Source of the DNA: RPRB01 sp035519675
Lineage (GTDB): Bacteria > Myxococcota > Myxococcia > Myxococcales > Myxococcaceae
Length of the DNA: 64,000 nucleotides
NCBI GenBank assembly: GCA_035519675.1
Contig: DATIWB010000041.1
Coordinates: 1 to 64,000, forward strand
Direction of reading: 5' to 3'
In this document: piece after piece, positions 46,389-54,612 of the stretch
How the letters are laid out: each line of letters begins with the position of its first letter
Position numbering within the stretch: position 1 is the first letter of the stretch
Notes under the pieces: generated by a model
Seen by the model: only the letters and a program-made list of their open reading frames with translations
Databases searched by the model: none
What the model was told of the DNA's origin: nothing
Position numbers and translations under genes: made by a program

Positions 46389-47905
46389 CCCCCTGCCTCG
46401 GGACCTGGTTGGCCGAGGACGATGCTGGCATCGCGCAGCGCGGTGGCCACTCGCTGGCCCAGGTCGGGGTGAATTCCCGACACCCGCCAGCGCGCCCCAC
46501 CCGCGTCGAGGGAGAGGAGCTCGGCCCGGGCACCGGAGGCATGCGAGCCCGCGGCCTCGAGGAGCACCGACTCCACCCGGGCCTGATCCTCCGCGGCTCG
46601 CACGCAGACCTCGAGCGCCCTGCGCGGCACCCCACCCAGCCCCCGGCTGGGGTGGAGGAAGGCGACCAGATGCGGGATTCGCAGCTCGGCCCCCTCCGCG
46701 TCCTCGAGGCGGACCTCGAGCAGCGTCACCTCCCGGACCTGTCCCTGGCGGCCCCCGACCTCCACCATCTCCCCGGGCCGGAGCCTCCGGCCGAGGACCG
46801 TGGGGAGTCCCGCCGCGACCGAGGCCAGCAGGGGCACCGCCCCCAGCCCGAGGGCCAGCAGCACGGCCGTCGCCAGCCGGGAGAGGGCACCGGTGTCACC
46901 GCCGGTGATCAGTGGCGCGGCGAACAGCACCGCCAGCACCACGATCGCCCCGCGCAGCAGCACGCCCACCGGGGTTGCCAGATCCGCGGGGATCCAGCGG
47001 ACGTGGGTCTCGCCGCGGGCGACGCTCTCGAAGAACAGCCGCAGCGTGCGGACCACCAGCGCCACCAGCAGCGCGAACAGGGCCGCCACCACCAGCATCG
47101 GGAGCGCGGCGCCCGCCCTGCCGAGGATCGCCCCCGCGGGCCGGAGGACCGACCCGGTGAGCCGGGTGCCGTACGCGCGGGTGGCGGCGAACAGCGAGAG
47201 GACGAAGAGCAGCCAGACGTAGAGGACGACGATCTGGACGATGCGGGTACCGAGCAGCAGACCGAGCCGCAGCGCCCCGCGCACCACCCGGCGGCTCGCC
47301 ACCTCCACCGTGCCCAACCTGAGCGCCGGGATCCGCTCGCGGTCGGCCAGCAGCGCGGCGCGGAGCTGGCTGCCGAGCCTTCCCACCAGCCGCAGTGCCA
47401 GGAAGGCGAGGAGGGTGATGAAGACCGCCAGCGAGACCGAGAACACGCTGTCCTGGATCTCCAGCCGCCGCCTTTCCGCCTTGAGCGCTGCCTCGACGCG
47501 CTGTCCCGCTGCTGCGGCGTAGAGGGTGAGGTCGGAGGCTCCCGCCTCGCGCGCGTCGTCCGGGGCCAGCTCGAGGATCGGGGCGCTGCCCACCAGCAGC
47601 GCCACTCCCTGCTCCCGTGGCTCGAGGCGGACCACGTCCGGTCCGGGCTGCTCGAGGACGTGGACCAGCGCCTCGGTGGCCTCGCGCCCGCGGAGCTGCG
47701 GTGGGCGCCCGGCGAGGGGAGCGCGGAGCTCGAGGACCGCCCGTTCCCGGATGCGGACCTCCCCCGGTGGAGGGGAGCCGGGCCGCTCGTCGGGCTCCGC
47801 CCCGGCGGCGGTGGTGGCGACCAGGAGGACCAGCGCCAGCGCGGCGGGGCGAGATTTCACGGCCAGCGCGAGCGTTCTCGGCGCCGAGCGCCGGGTCAAG
47901 CCCAT
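46385..47905 (-). CDS. mechanosensitive ion channel (MscS-type)
   Basis: About 506 residues from ATG at 47905 with a cleavable signal peptide; GTG at 47860 is an alternative. An N-terminal periplasmic part (residues ~35-130) precedes several hydrophobic helices and a TM3-like Ala/Gly helix (TAVLLALGLGAVPLLASVAAG). The following beta domain (GEMVEVGGRQGQVREVTLLEVRLEDAEGAELRIPH) is the clear MscS_2 pattern. It releases solutes upon membrane tension. The three coupled genes (channel, antiporter, antiporter) suggest one osmotic or ion-balance operon. Confidence 0.85.
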   Translation of the reverse strand: MGLTRRSAPRTLALAVKSRPAALALVLLVATTAAGAEPDERPGSPPPGEVRIRERAVLELRAPLAGRPPQLRGREATEALVHVLEQPGPDVVRLEPREQGVALLVGSAPILELAPDDAREAGASDLTLYAAAAGQRVEAALKAERRRLEIQDSVFSVSLAVFITLLAFLALRLVGRLGSQLRAALLADRERIPALRLGTVEVASRRVVRGALRLGLLLGTRIVQIVVLYVWLLFVLSLFAATRAYGTRLTGSVLRPAGAILGRAGAALPMLVVAALFALLVALVVRTLRLFFESVARGETHVRWIPADLATPVGVLLRGAIVVLAVLFAAPLITGGDTGALSRLATAVLLALGLGAVPLLASVAAGLPTVLGRRLRPGEMVEVGGRQGQVREVTLLEVRLEDAEGAELRIPHLVAFLHPSRGLGGVPRRALEVCVRAAEDQARVESVLLEAAGSHASGARAELLSLDAGGARWRVSGIHPDLGQRVATALRDASIVLGQPGPEAGG

Positions 47906-47959
47906 TCCCGCGCTGACCGGCGCTCCCGCTGGCCGCCGCCGGTGCCTAGGTTGCCGGCG

Positions 47960-48382
47960 ATGGAGGACGGTTTCCGTCGTTTCGCCAACAGCGCATCGCG
48001 GGCACTGGGGACCCCGCTCGCCTTCTCGATCGCGGTGCTGGTGGTGCTCGTCTGGGCGGCGACCGGACCGCTGTTCCACTTCAGCGACTCGTGGCAGCTG
48101 GTCATCAACACCGGCACCACGGTGGTGACCTTCCTGATGGTCTTCCTCATCCAGGCCACCCAGAACCGCGACGCCACCGCGCTGCACCTCAAGCTCGACG
48201 AGCTCATCCGCAGCAGCCGGGAGGCGCGGAACACCTTCGCCGCTCTGGAGGAGGCCTCGGAGGACGAGCTGAAGGGCTTCCAGGACGAGTTCAAGAAGCT
48301 CCGGAGCGAGGGGGCGAACGAGGTTGCGGCCGCGGTCACCGCCCGCGAGCGGCGGCTCGCAAAGCGCGGAGGCGGGCGATGA
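47960..48382 (+). CDS. low-affinity iron permease-family small membrane protein
   Basis: 140 residues with two helices (GTPLAFSIAVLVVLVWAATGPLF; WQLVINTGTTVVTFLMVFLIQ) and then NRDATALHLKLDELIR, which is typical of the Iron_permease family. The C-terminal half is a charged helix. The family name comes from yeast Fet4; bacterial members have no proven transport role. It is divergent from the mechanosensitive channel across ~54 bp and lies beside the decayed TonB receptor. Confidence 0.8.
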   Translation: MEDGFRRFANSASRALGTPLAFSIAVLVVLVWAATGPLFHFSDSWQLVINTGTTVVTFLMVFLIQATQNRDATALHLKLDELIRSSREARNTFAALEEASEDELKGFQDEFKKLRSEGANEVAAAVTARERRLAKRGGGR

Positions 48383-48394
48383 GATGCCTCGGAG

Positions 48395-48911
48395 TCAGAA
48401 GTAGAGGGCGAGGGTGCCCCGGACGTTGATTGGGTTCCCGGGCGTGAAGTGGATGTCCTCGACCCCGGTTCCGGCCAGGCCCGGGTCGTCGCGCCCCGCG
48501 AGGGACGTCCTCCTGGAGAAAGGCCGCCAGGTCGGACTGAACCACGTCGTTCAGCGCGCAGGGGTTGAGCTCCGGCTCGCCCACCGGTGCACAGGTGGGC
48601 AACCGGACTCGCTGCTTCAGAGCCGGAGGTCCCGGTCACGAATGCTCTCCGCGGAGGCGGCCGAGGTCGGCGCGGGAGCCTCGATGGTGGTCTCGTAGCC
48701 GCCGGCACTTCCGTGCTCGTGGAGCGCCGGCGTGGGGGAGGGTATCGAGGCATCGGGGGGGGCGGTGCGCGGCTTCCTCGTCGCCGGAGCCGGCAGCGGC
48801 TGCGTCGCCTGGAGCTGGCGGCGGGGGCGTCTCGTCCGTGGGCTGGGCGCCTGCGGAGATGGCAACGAGAGACAGGACGAGGACCAGGCTCGCCCGGACG
48901 GATCTCGACAT
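48395..48911 (-). pseudogene. TonB-dependent receptor remnant
   Basis: A signal peptide (MSRSVRASLVLVLSLVAISAG) opens at 48911, but the frame soon becomes unusable. The shift falls near a run of eight G (48755-48762, + strand). A second frame then reads YETTIEAPAPTSAASAESIR followed by DRDLRL, a typical plug-domain start, and stops at 48617. A third frame contains NDVVQSDLAAFLQEDVP, a typical barrel strand, and the last reads DIHFTPGNPINVRGTLALYF before a stop at 48395-48397, a perfect receptor end. About 520 bp remain of an expected ~2 kb, so both internal deletion and frameshifts are present. Confidence 0.75.
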
Positions 48912-48977
48912 GAGCTCCTCTCGGGGTTCGGGGGAACGGTCAGCAGGAACGGGCAGGCACGGGTGCTCCGGTGCCGC

Positions 48978-49298
48978 TCACGGCGCCTGTGGCTGCTCCT
49001 GGGACCGCCGACGAGGAAGCGAGACGCTGCGGGCGGGGACCGAGGCCGGCGCCGGCGAGGCCAGCAACACCGTCAGGAACGGCGGCGGCGCGACGAGTGC
49101 CAGCAACGGCAGCTGGAGGTGCTCGGGCGCACCGGGGGCGTGGTGGTGCTCCGGCGGTGCGCAGGGCCCCCTGGGCGAGTCATGGCCGCCGGAGTGATGA
49201 ACCCAGGCACCGTCGAGCGTCGTCCGGCGGAATGGCGTCCCGTGGGCGAGGAGTGGGTGGGCAAGGGGCGCCACTGCCAGCACCCAGCCGGCGAGCAC
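48978..49298 (-). CDS. His-rich small envelope protein (start uncertain)
   Basis: About 106 residues from GTG at 49298. The frame is open further up but lacks a good start until GTG at 49430, which would collide with the divergent HupE gene. A signal-like start (LAGWVLAVAPLAHPLLAHG) leads to His-rich parts (WVHHSGGH, PEHHHAPGAPEHL) and a second hydrophobic part (LPLLALVAPPPFLTVLLA), ending SQEQPQAP. Small His-rich proteins of this layout often sit just before TonB receptors for metals, as here. It may be a true gene or, like its neighbour, damaged. Confidence 0.4.
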   Translation of the reverse strand: MLAGWVLAVAPLAHPLLAHGTPFRRTTLDGAWVHHSGGHDSPRGPCAPPEHHHAPGAPEHLQLPLLALVAPPPFLTVLLASPAPASVPARSVSLPRRRSQEQPQAP

Positions 49299-49417
49299 GA
49301 GCGCCAGCGGAGCGGCGTCGCTCCGTCGCTGCGCATGGCTGCGTTGGGCCGGTCCTGCGTGGCAATCGGATTCAAGTGAAATCCTTGGGCCGGACCTCGC
49401 TAGGGTGGGCTCACCGG

Positions 49418-50443
49418 ATGCCTCGTCCACGCTCCCTTGCCCTGCTTGCGCTCTGCGCGCTCGTCCCCGGAGCCGCCCGCGCCCATGCGCTGCGGCTGTC
49501 CACCGGGGACGTCACGGTCGACGGGAAGAAGGTACAGGCGGTGCTCCAGTTCGCCCGCGCGGAGCTCGACGTGCTCCGGCCCGAGGAAGTCGCCGCCACG
49601 GTGCAGGTCTTGGTGGACGGAGCCCCGTGCGCGCTCGCCGGGTCCTCGGTCGCGCCCGCCCAGGAGGACGGGGTGGCGGTGACCGCGCGCTGGGAGTGCC
49701 CTCGTGCGCCCGGCCGGCTCCGGATGGCGCTCGGCTTCCTGGACCGGCTTCCGGAAGGGCACCTCCATGTCGCGCTGCTCCGCCTCCCCGGAGCCACGGT
49801 GCAGCGCACCGCGCGGGCGAGCGCGCCGGTGCTGGAGGTCGAGGCGCAGCCCGATGCCTGGGCGGGCGCCAGCAGGTTCCTCCGCCTCGGGGCCGAGCAC
49901 ATCTTCCAGGGAACGGACCACGTCGCATTCCTGATCGGCGTGCTGCTGCTCGGAGGCAGATTCCGGCAGCTCCTGGGCATCGTCACCGCCTTCACCGTCG
50001 CCCACTCGGTGACCCTGGCCCTGGCCACCCTCGGCTGGGTCGTCCCTCCGCCCCGGGTCATCGAGCCGCTGATCGCCCTGAGCATCGTGGCGGTGGCGAT
50101 GGAGAACCTGCTTGCCCTGCGGACGCCGCTGTCGGGCGAACGGGTGAGGTCGGCCATCGCCCACCGCTGGCGCCTCACCTTGGGCTTCGGGCTGGTGCAC
50201 GGGTTCGGCTTCGCCGGCGCGCTCCGGGCGCTGGAGCTTCCGCGCTCCCTGCTCGCCCCGAGCCTGCTGACGTTCAACCTGGGCGTGGAGGTCGGGCAGC
50301 TGGTCATCGTCGCCCTGGCCTGGCCCCTGCTGCGATGGCTGCGCGGAGTCCGTGGCATGTGGCCGGCGGGGATGCGCTGGGCCTCCCTTGCCGTCGCCGG
50401 GCTCGGTGCCTACTGGCTCGTCGGTCGGGTCGTCTCCAGCTGA
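49418..50443 (+). CDS. HupE/UreJ-family membrane protein
   Basis: 341 residues. A signal peptide (MPRPRSLALLALCALVPGAARA) is followed by a ~140-residue periplasmic domain (HALRLSTGDVTVDGKKVQAV to about residue 145). Then come six helices with the HupE/UreJ_2 signatures FLRLGAEHIFQGTDHVAFLI, AHSVTLALATLGWV and LVHGFGFAGALR, with the paired His residues expected for nickel or similar metal binding. The family is linked with nickel uptake for hydrogenase or urease. A NiFe hydrogenase lies ~10 kb downstream. Confidence 0.82.
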   Translation: MPRPRSLALLALCALVPGAARAHALRLSTGDVTVDGKKVQAVLQFARAELDVLRPEEVAATVQVLVDGAPCALAGSSVAPAQEDGVAVTARWECPRAPGRLRMALGFLDRLPEGHLHVALLRLPGATVQRTARASAPVLEVEAQPDAWAGASRFLRLGAEHIFQGTDHVAFLIGVLLLGGRFRQLLGIVTAFTVAHSVTLALATLGWVVPPPRVIEPLIALSIVAVAMENLLALRTPLSGERVRSAIAHRWRLTLGFGLVHGFGFAGALRALELPRSLLAPSLLTFNLGVEVGQLVIVALAWPLLRWLRGVRGMWPAGMRWASLAVAGLGAYWLVGRVVSS

Positions 50444-50581
50444 CCCGCCCGCGACTCGATGTCCGCCCGTTCCGGCGACTGTCAGCTGAACGCCGATCGT
50501 GCAGAAGTCGCTTGGCTCCCGGCTCCAAGGGGGGGTGGATCCGGCCCCGCACACCCCACGAAGACTGGAGGTCCACCGACC

Positions 50582-51142
50582 ATGGGCAAGAAGGGCACCT
50601 TTGCCAGCGACATCGCTGCGATCCGGAAGAGGGCGCGCGAGAAGCTGGAGATGGGCGCGATCACCGGGAACTACGGAGGTGACGTCCAGACGGCCATCGC
50701 GCTGCTCAACGAGGCGCTGGCCACCGAGATCGTCTGCGTCCTTCGATACAAGTTCCACGCCGTCGCCGCGACCGGGCTCGCCAGCGAGTCGGTGAAGGAG
50801 GAGTTCGCCCAGCACGCCCGCGAGGAGGAGGAGCACCTGGACCTCATCGCCGAGCGAATCAACCAGCTCGGCGGACGGCCCAACCTCAACCCCGAGGGGC
50901 TCACCTCCCGCGCGGCGTCCCAGTACGCCGAGGGCGAGAACCTGGTGGACATGATCCGCGAGAACCTGGTGGCCGAGCGGATCGCCATCGAGCACTACCG
51001 CGACCTCATCCGCTACTTCGCGGAGAAGGACCCCACCACCCGCACCCTCCTGGAACGGGTGCTGGCCCAGGAGGAGGAGCACGCCAACGACATGCACGAC
51101 CTCCTCGTCTCCCACGAGGGCCGGCCGATGCTGAGGAAGTGA
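50582..51142 (+). CDS. ferritin-like (bacterioferritin-type) protein
   Basis: 186 residues of four-helix bundle. Two ferroxidase-type motifs are clear: ALATEIVCVLRYKFHAV with EEEEHLDLIAERI (E-x-x-H), and ERIAIEHYRDLIRYF with AQEEEHANDMHDLL (E-x-x-H). It is somewhat longer than ferritin because of an N-terminal tail (IAAIRKRAREKLEMGAITGN). It oxidises and stores iron or protects from oxidative stress. ATG at 50582 follows CTGGAGG. It is close to the HupE-like gene but has its own 138-bp upstream gap. Confidence 0.88.
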   Translation: MGKKGTFASDIAAIRKRAREKLEMGAITGNYGGDVQTAIALLNEALATEIVCVLRYKFHAVAATGLASESVKEEFAQHAREEEEHLDLIAERINQLGGRPNLNPEGLTSRAASQYAEGENLVDMIRENLVAERIAIEHYRDLIRYFAEKDPTTRTLLERVLAQEEEHANDMHDLLVSHEGRPMLRK

Positions 51143-51188
51143 CCCGGCCCCCTTAACCTCGAGCGGGGACGGGTGTACGCACTCCTCC

Positions 51189-52466
51189 ATGCCCGATCCC
51201 GACGCGCCTCATCCCGGACGCCGCCGTCTGGTCTGGCTCGCCGCGCTGGTCCTGCTGGTGGTGGCCGGACTGGTGACCTGGCGCGTGCTTCGCCGGCCTC
51301 CCCCGCTTCAGTACCAGACCGCCGCCGTGGCGAAGGGTCCGGTGGTGGCAAGGGTCACCGCCACCGGGATCCTCTCCGCGGTGGTCACCGTGCAGGTCGG
51401 GAGCCAGGTCAGCGGACGTATCGCCAGGCTGTACGCGGACTACAACTCGACGGTGAAGAAGGGGCAGCTCATCGCCGAGATCGACCCCGCGCTCTTCGAG
51501 GCCAACCTTGCCCAGGCCAAGGCCAACGTGCTCGCCGCCGAGGGACAGCTGAAGCAGGCCCAGGCCAACGTGCTCGCCGCCCGCCGGACGTACGAGCGAG
51601 ACAAGCCTCTCCGCGCGAGCAACCTCATCGCCCAGGCGGATCTGGACACCGCGGAGACCACGCTGCAGGCGGCCGAGGCCTCGGTCGTCGCCGCGCGAGG
51701 ACAGCAGGCCCAGGCCCGGGCGCAGCTCACCCAGAGCGAGGTGAATCTCGCCTACACCAAGATCGCCTCGCCCATCGATGGGACGGTCATCTCCCGGAGC
51801 GTAGACGTGGGTCAGACCGTCGCCGCCTCGCTGCAGGCGCCCACCATCTTCACCCTCGCTGGCGATCTCCGGCAGATGCAGGTGGACACCTCCGTGGCCG
51901 AGGCCGACGTCGGAAAGCTCTCCTCGGGGATGGAGGCCACCTTCGTGGTGGACGCCTTCCCGGACGAGCGCTTCAAGGGAACGATCCGCCAGATCCGCAA
52001 TTCGCCCCAGACTCAGCAGAACGTGGTCACCTACGACGCGGTGATCGACGTGCAGAACCCCGACCTCAAGCTCCGGCCGGGGATGACCGCCAACGTCACG
52101 GTCGTCTACGCCGATCGCCAGGACGTGCTGCGAGTGCCCAACGCAGCGCTCCGGTTCCGTCCACCGCCCGAGATGCTCGCCGCGCTCGGCAGGACCAGCG
52201 GGACTCCGCAGCGGGTCGTGGGCCGGGACGGAGCACGCGCGCCTCAACCGGCGGGTGGGGGAGGGAACGGACGGAGCCTCTGGGTGCTCCGCGACGGACG
52301 GCCGGCACCGGTGCAGGTCACGGTGGGCGTCTCGGACGGTACCTTCACCGAGGTCGTCTCCGGGCCAGTCCAGGCCGGCGACGCGGCGGTGACCGGCGTG
52401 GAGAGCACCGCCCGCACGGCGACCCCGGCGGCGCCCGCTGGAGGACAGGTCCGGCGGCCGTTCTAG
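51189..52466 (+). CDS. macA: MacA-type periplasmic adaptor subunit
   Basis: 425 residues. One N-terminal helix (LVWLAALVLLVVAGLVTWRVL) anchors it. A lipoyl-type domain (VQVGSQVSGRIARLYADYN), a long coiled-coil hairpin (~95-175; LAQAKANVLAAEGQLKQAQ repeats), a beta-barrel domain (YTKIASPIDGTVISRSVDVG) and the C-terminal membrane-proximal part occur in the order of the MacA/HlyD family. It would link the ABC transporter below to an outer-membrane channel; none is in the window. It is 2 bp before macB-type genes. Confidence 0.88.
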   Translation: MPDPDAPHPGRRRLVWLAALVLLVVAGLVTWRVLRRPPPLQYQTAAVAKGPVVARVTATGILSAVVTVQVGSQVSGRIARLYADYNSTVKKGQLIAEIDPALFEANLAQAKANVLAAEGQLKQAQANVLAARRTYERDKPLRASNLIAQADLDTAETTLQAAEASVVAARGQQAQARAQLTQSEVNLAYTKIASPIDGTVISRSVDVGQTVAASLQAPTIFTLAGDLRQMQVDTSVAEADVGKLSSGMEATFVVDAFPDERFKGTIRQIRNSPQTQQNVVTYDAVIDVQNPDLKLRPGMTANVTVVYADRQDVLRVPNAALRFRPPPEMLAALGRTSGTPQRVVGRDGARAPQPAGGGGNGRSLWVLRDGRPAPVQVTVGVSDGTFTEVVSGPVQAGDAAVTGVESTARTATPAAPAGGQVRRPF

Positions 52467-52468
52467 TC

Positions 52469-53200
52469 ATGGGGCCGCTGATCGCCGTCCAGAACGTCAC
52501 CAAGGTCTTCCGGATGGGGGACGTGGAGGTGCGGGCGCTGCGCGGCGTCAGCCTGGAGATCGCCGTCGGCGAGTTCGTCGCCATCCGGGGTCCATCGGGC
52601 AGCGGGAAGTCGACGCTGATGAACATCCTCGGCTGCCTCGACCGGCCCACCACCGGCCGGTACCTGCTGGACGGACAGGACGTGGCCCCGCTCGACCGCG
52701 ATGCCCTGGCGCGGATCCGGAACCGGATGCTCGGGTTCGTGTTCCAGAGCTTCAACCTCCTGCACCGGACCTCGGCCATCGAGAACGTGGAGCTGCCGCT
52801 TCTCTACGCGGGCGTGGGACGGGCCGAGCGGAGGCGGCGTGCGGCCGAGGCGCTGGAGCGGGTGGGGCTGGGCGACCGGCTGGACCACACCCCCAATCGC
52901 CTGTCGGGAGGGCAGCAGCAGCGGGTGGCCATCGCCCGGGCGCTGGTGAGCGAGCCCAAGGTCATCCTCGCCGACGAGCCCACCGGCAACCTCGACTCGC
53001 GGACCAGCGTGGAGGTGATGGCCCTCTTCCAGCAGCTGGGGCGGAGCGGCATCACCATCGTCCTGGTGACCCACGAGCCGGACATCGCCACCTTCGTGGG
53101 CCGGGTCATCGTGGTCCGCGATGGGCACATCGCCAGCGACCGCCGCCAGGTCCCCGCCCCTGCCGACCCCGCGGCCCTCCCCGAGGAGGAGGTGGGATGA
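52469..53200 (+). CDS. MacB-type ABC transporter ATPase
   Basis: 243 residues with Walker A GPSGSGKST, signature LSGGQQQRVAIARAL, Walker B VILADEPTGNLD and switch His in VLVTHEP. The sequence LGFVFQSFNLL is typical of LolD/MacB ATPases. ATPase and permease are two genes here, unlike fused E. coli MacB. It starts 2 bp after the adaptor and overlaps the permease gene by 4 bp (ATGA). Confidence 0.92.
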   Translation: MGPLIAVQNVTKVFRMGDVEVRALRGVSLEIAVGEFVAIRGPSGSGKSTLMNILGCLDRPTTGRYLLDGQDVAPLDRDALARIRNRMLGFVFQSFNLLHRTSAIENVELPLLYAGVGRAERRRRAAEALERVGLGDRLDHTPNRLSGGQQQRVAIARALVSEPKVILADEPTGNLDSRTSVEVMALFQQLGRSGITIVLVTHEPDIATFVGRVIVVRDGHIASDRRQVPAPADPAALPEEEVG

Positions 53201-54417
53201 ACGAGCTGGAGACGCTGCGGGTGGCCCTCCGGGCCTTGCTCCGGAACAAGCTCCGCTCGTTCCTCACCACCCTGGGGATGATCTTCGGGGTCGGGGCGGT
53301 GGTGGCCACGGTGGCCATCGGCGAGGGCGCGCGCTCCGCGGTCGAGGAGGCCTTCGCCTCCATGGGCACCAACCTCCTGGTGGTGCTGCCCGGCTCCTCG
53401 GTCACCGGTGGGGCGCGGGGCGGCTTCGGCTCGCAGCCCACCCTGACCTGGGAGGACCTGCGCGCCATCCGGACCGAGGTGCCCTCGGTGCGCTACGCGG
53501 TGCCGTACCTGCGGAGCTCCTCCCAGGTGCTGAGCGAGGAGCAGAACTGGACCACGCAGGTGGCGGGGACCGAGCCGGACTACTTCGAGGTGCGCAGCTG
53601 GCCGATGGCGCTCGGCACCCGCTTCACCGACTCCGACGTGGACACCGGAATCAAGGTGGTGGTCCTCGGGGCCACGGTGGCGGACAAGCTCTTCGGAGCC
53701 AACTCGAACCCGGTGGGCCAGACGGTGCGCATCCGGAACATCCCCTTCCAGGTGGTGGCGGTCGCGTCGCGGAAGGGGCAGACCCCCACCGGGCAGGACT
53801 CCGACGACGTGGTGTTCATCCCCCGCACGACCTTCCAGGCGAAGATCCAGGGAGGGCTCGGGAAGTTCCTCCAGGGAACCATCTTCATCAGCGCGACCAA
53901 CGCCGCCAGCGCCGAACGGGAGGTCGCCGACCTCCTCCGCGACCGCCACCGGATCGGTGGACCGTCGGAGGACGACTTCCAGATCCGGAACCTGGCCGAG
54001 GTGGCCAGCGCGCAGGAGGAGAGCAGCCGCACGGTGACGCTCTTCCTCGCCATCGTCGCCGCGGTGTCCTTGCTGGTCGGTGGCATCGGGATCATGAACA
54101 TCATGCTGGTGAGCGTGACCGAGCGAACCCGGGAGATCGGCACCCGCATCGCCGTCGGCGCGCGGGGGCGGGACATCCTGCGGCAGTTCCTCGGCGAGGC
54201 GGTGGTGCTCGCGGTGGCCGGAGGCCTGCTGGGCATCACCGCCGGGGTGGTCACCGCCCGCTGGCTCACCGCCGCCTTCCACTGGCCGGTGGCCTTCCGC
54301 TGGGACGTGATCCTCCTCTCGGTCGTCTTCAGCGGGGCGGTGGGCGTCGTCTTCGGGCTGTACCCGGCACGAAAGGCCAGCCGCCTCGATCCCATCGACG
54401 CGCTTCGCTACGAGTGA
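53197..54417 (+). CDS. MacB-type ABC transporter permease
   Basis: 406 residues with one N-terminal helix, a large periplasmic domain (~50-270: VEEAFASMGTNLLVVLPGSS, TQVAGTEPDYFEVRSWPMA) and three C-terminal helices (LFLAIVAAVSLLVGGIGIMN, AVVLAVAGGLLGITAG, VILLSVVFSGAVGVVFGLYP), the MacB/FtsX layout. The end PARKASRLDPIDALRYE is characteristic. With the ATPase and adaptor it should form a tripartite exporter for a macrolide, peptide or other envelope substrate; the cargo is unknown. Confidence 0.92.
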   Translation: MNELETLRVALRALLRNKLRSFLTTLGMIFGVGAVVATVAIGEGARSAVEEAFASMGTNLLVVLPGSSVTGGARGGFGSQPTLTWEDLRAIRTEVPSVRYAVPYLRSSSQVLSEEQNWTTQVAGTEPDYFEVRSWPMALGTRFTDSDVDTGIKVVVLGATVADKLFGANSNPVGQTVRIRNIPFQVVAVASRKGQTPTGQDSDDVVFIPRTTFQAKIQGGLGKFLQGTIFISATNAASAEREVADLLRDRHRIGGPSEDDFQIRNLAEVASAQEESSRTVTLFLAIVAAVSLLVGGIGIMNIMLVSVTERTREIGTRIAVGARGRDILRQFLGEAVVLAVAGGLLGITAGVVTARWLTAAFHWPVAFRWDVILLSVVFSGAVGVVFGLYPARKASRLDPIDALRYE

Positions 54418-54421
54418 GCGT

Positions 54422-54467
54422 CACCCGGCCGCGGAGGACGCGAACGCCCCTTTCACGCTTCCGGGTG
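54422..54467. repeat. weak stem-loop after the MacB operon
   Basis: CACCCGG (54422-54428) pairs with CCGGGTG (54461-54467) across a 32-nt loop, starting 5 bp after the permease stop. No T-run follows and the loop is long, so it may be a weak terminator or chance. Confidence 0.25.
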
Positions 54468-54612
54468 GGCCGTCGGAGCCAAGTCCGCGTCAACACGTGG
54501 CTTGACTCCCGCCCTCCGCAGTCGTTGCGTTCGCCCCGTGCCTGGCGCGCAGCGCATGCGTCCGGAAGCGGCGGTCATCGTGGGTGGGACGCGGTGGCTC
54601 GGCCCTTGCTCC

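Noticed and set aside
49299..49430. Longer start of the His-rich protein at GTG 49430
   Set aside because: It would overlap the divergent HupE-like start and adds a segment without signal-peptide character.
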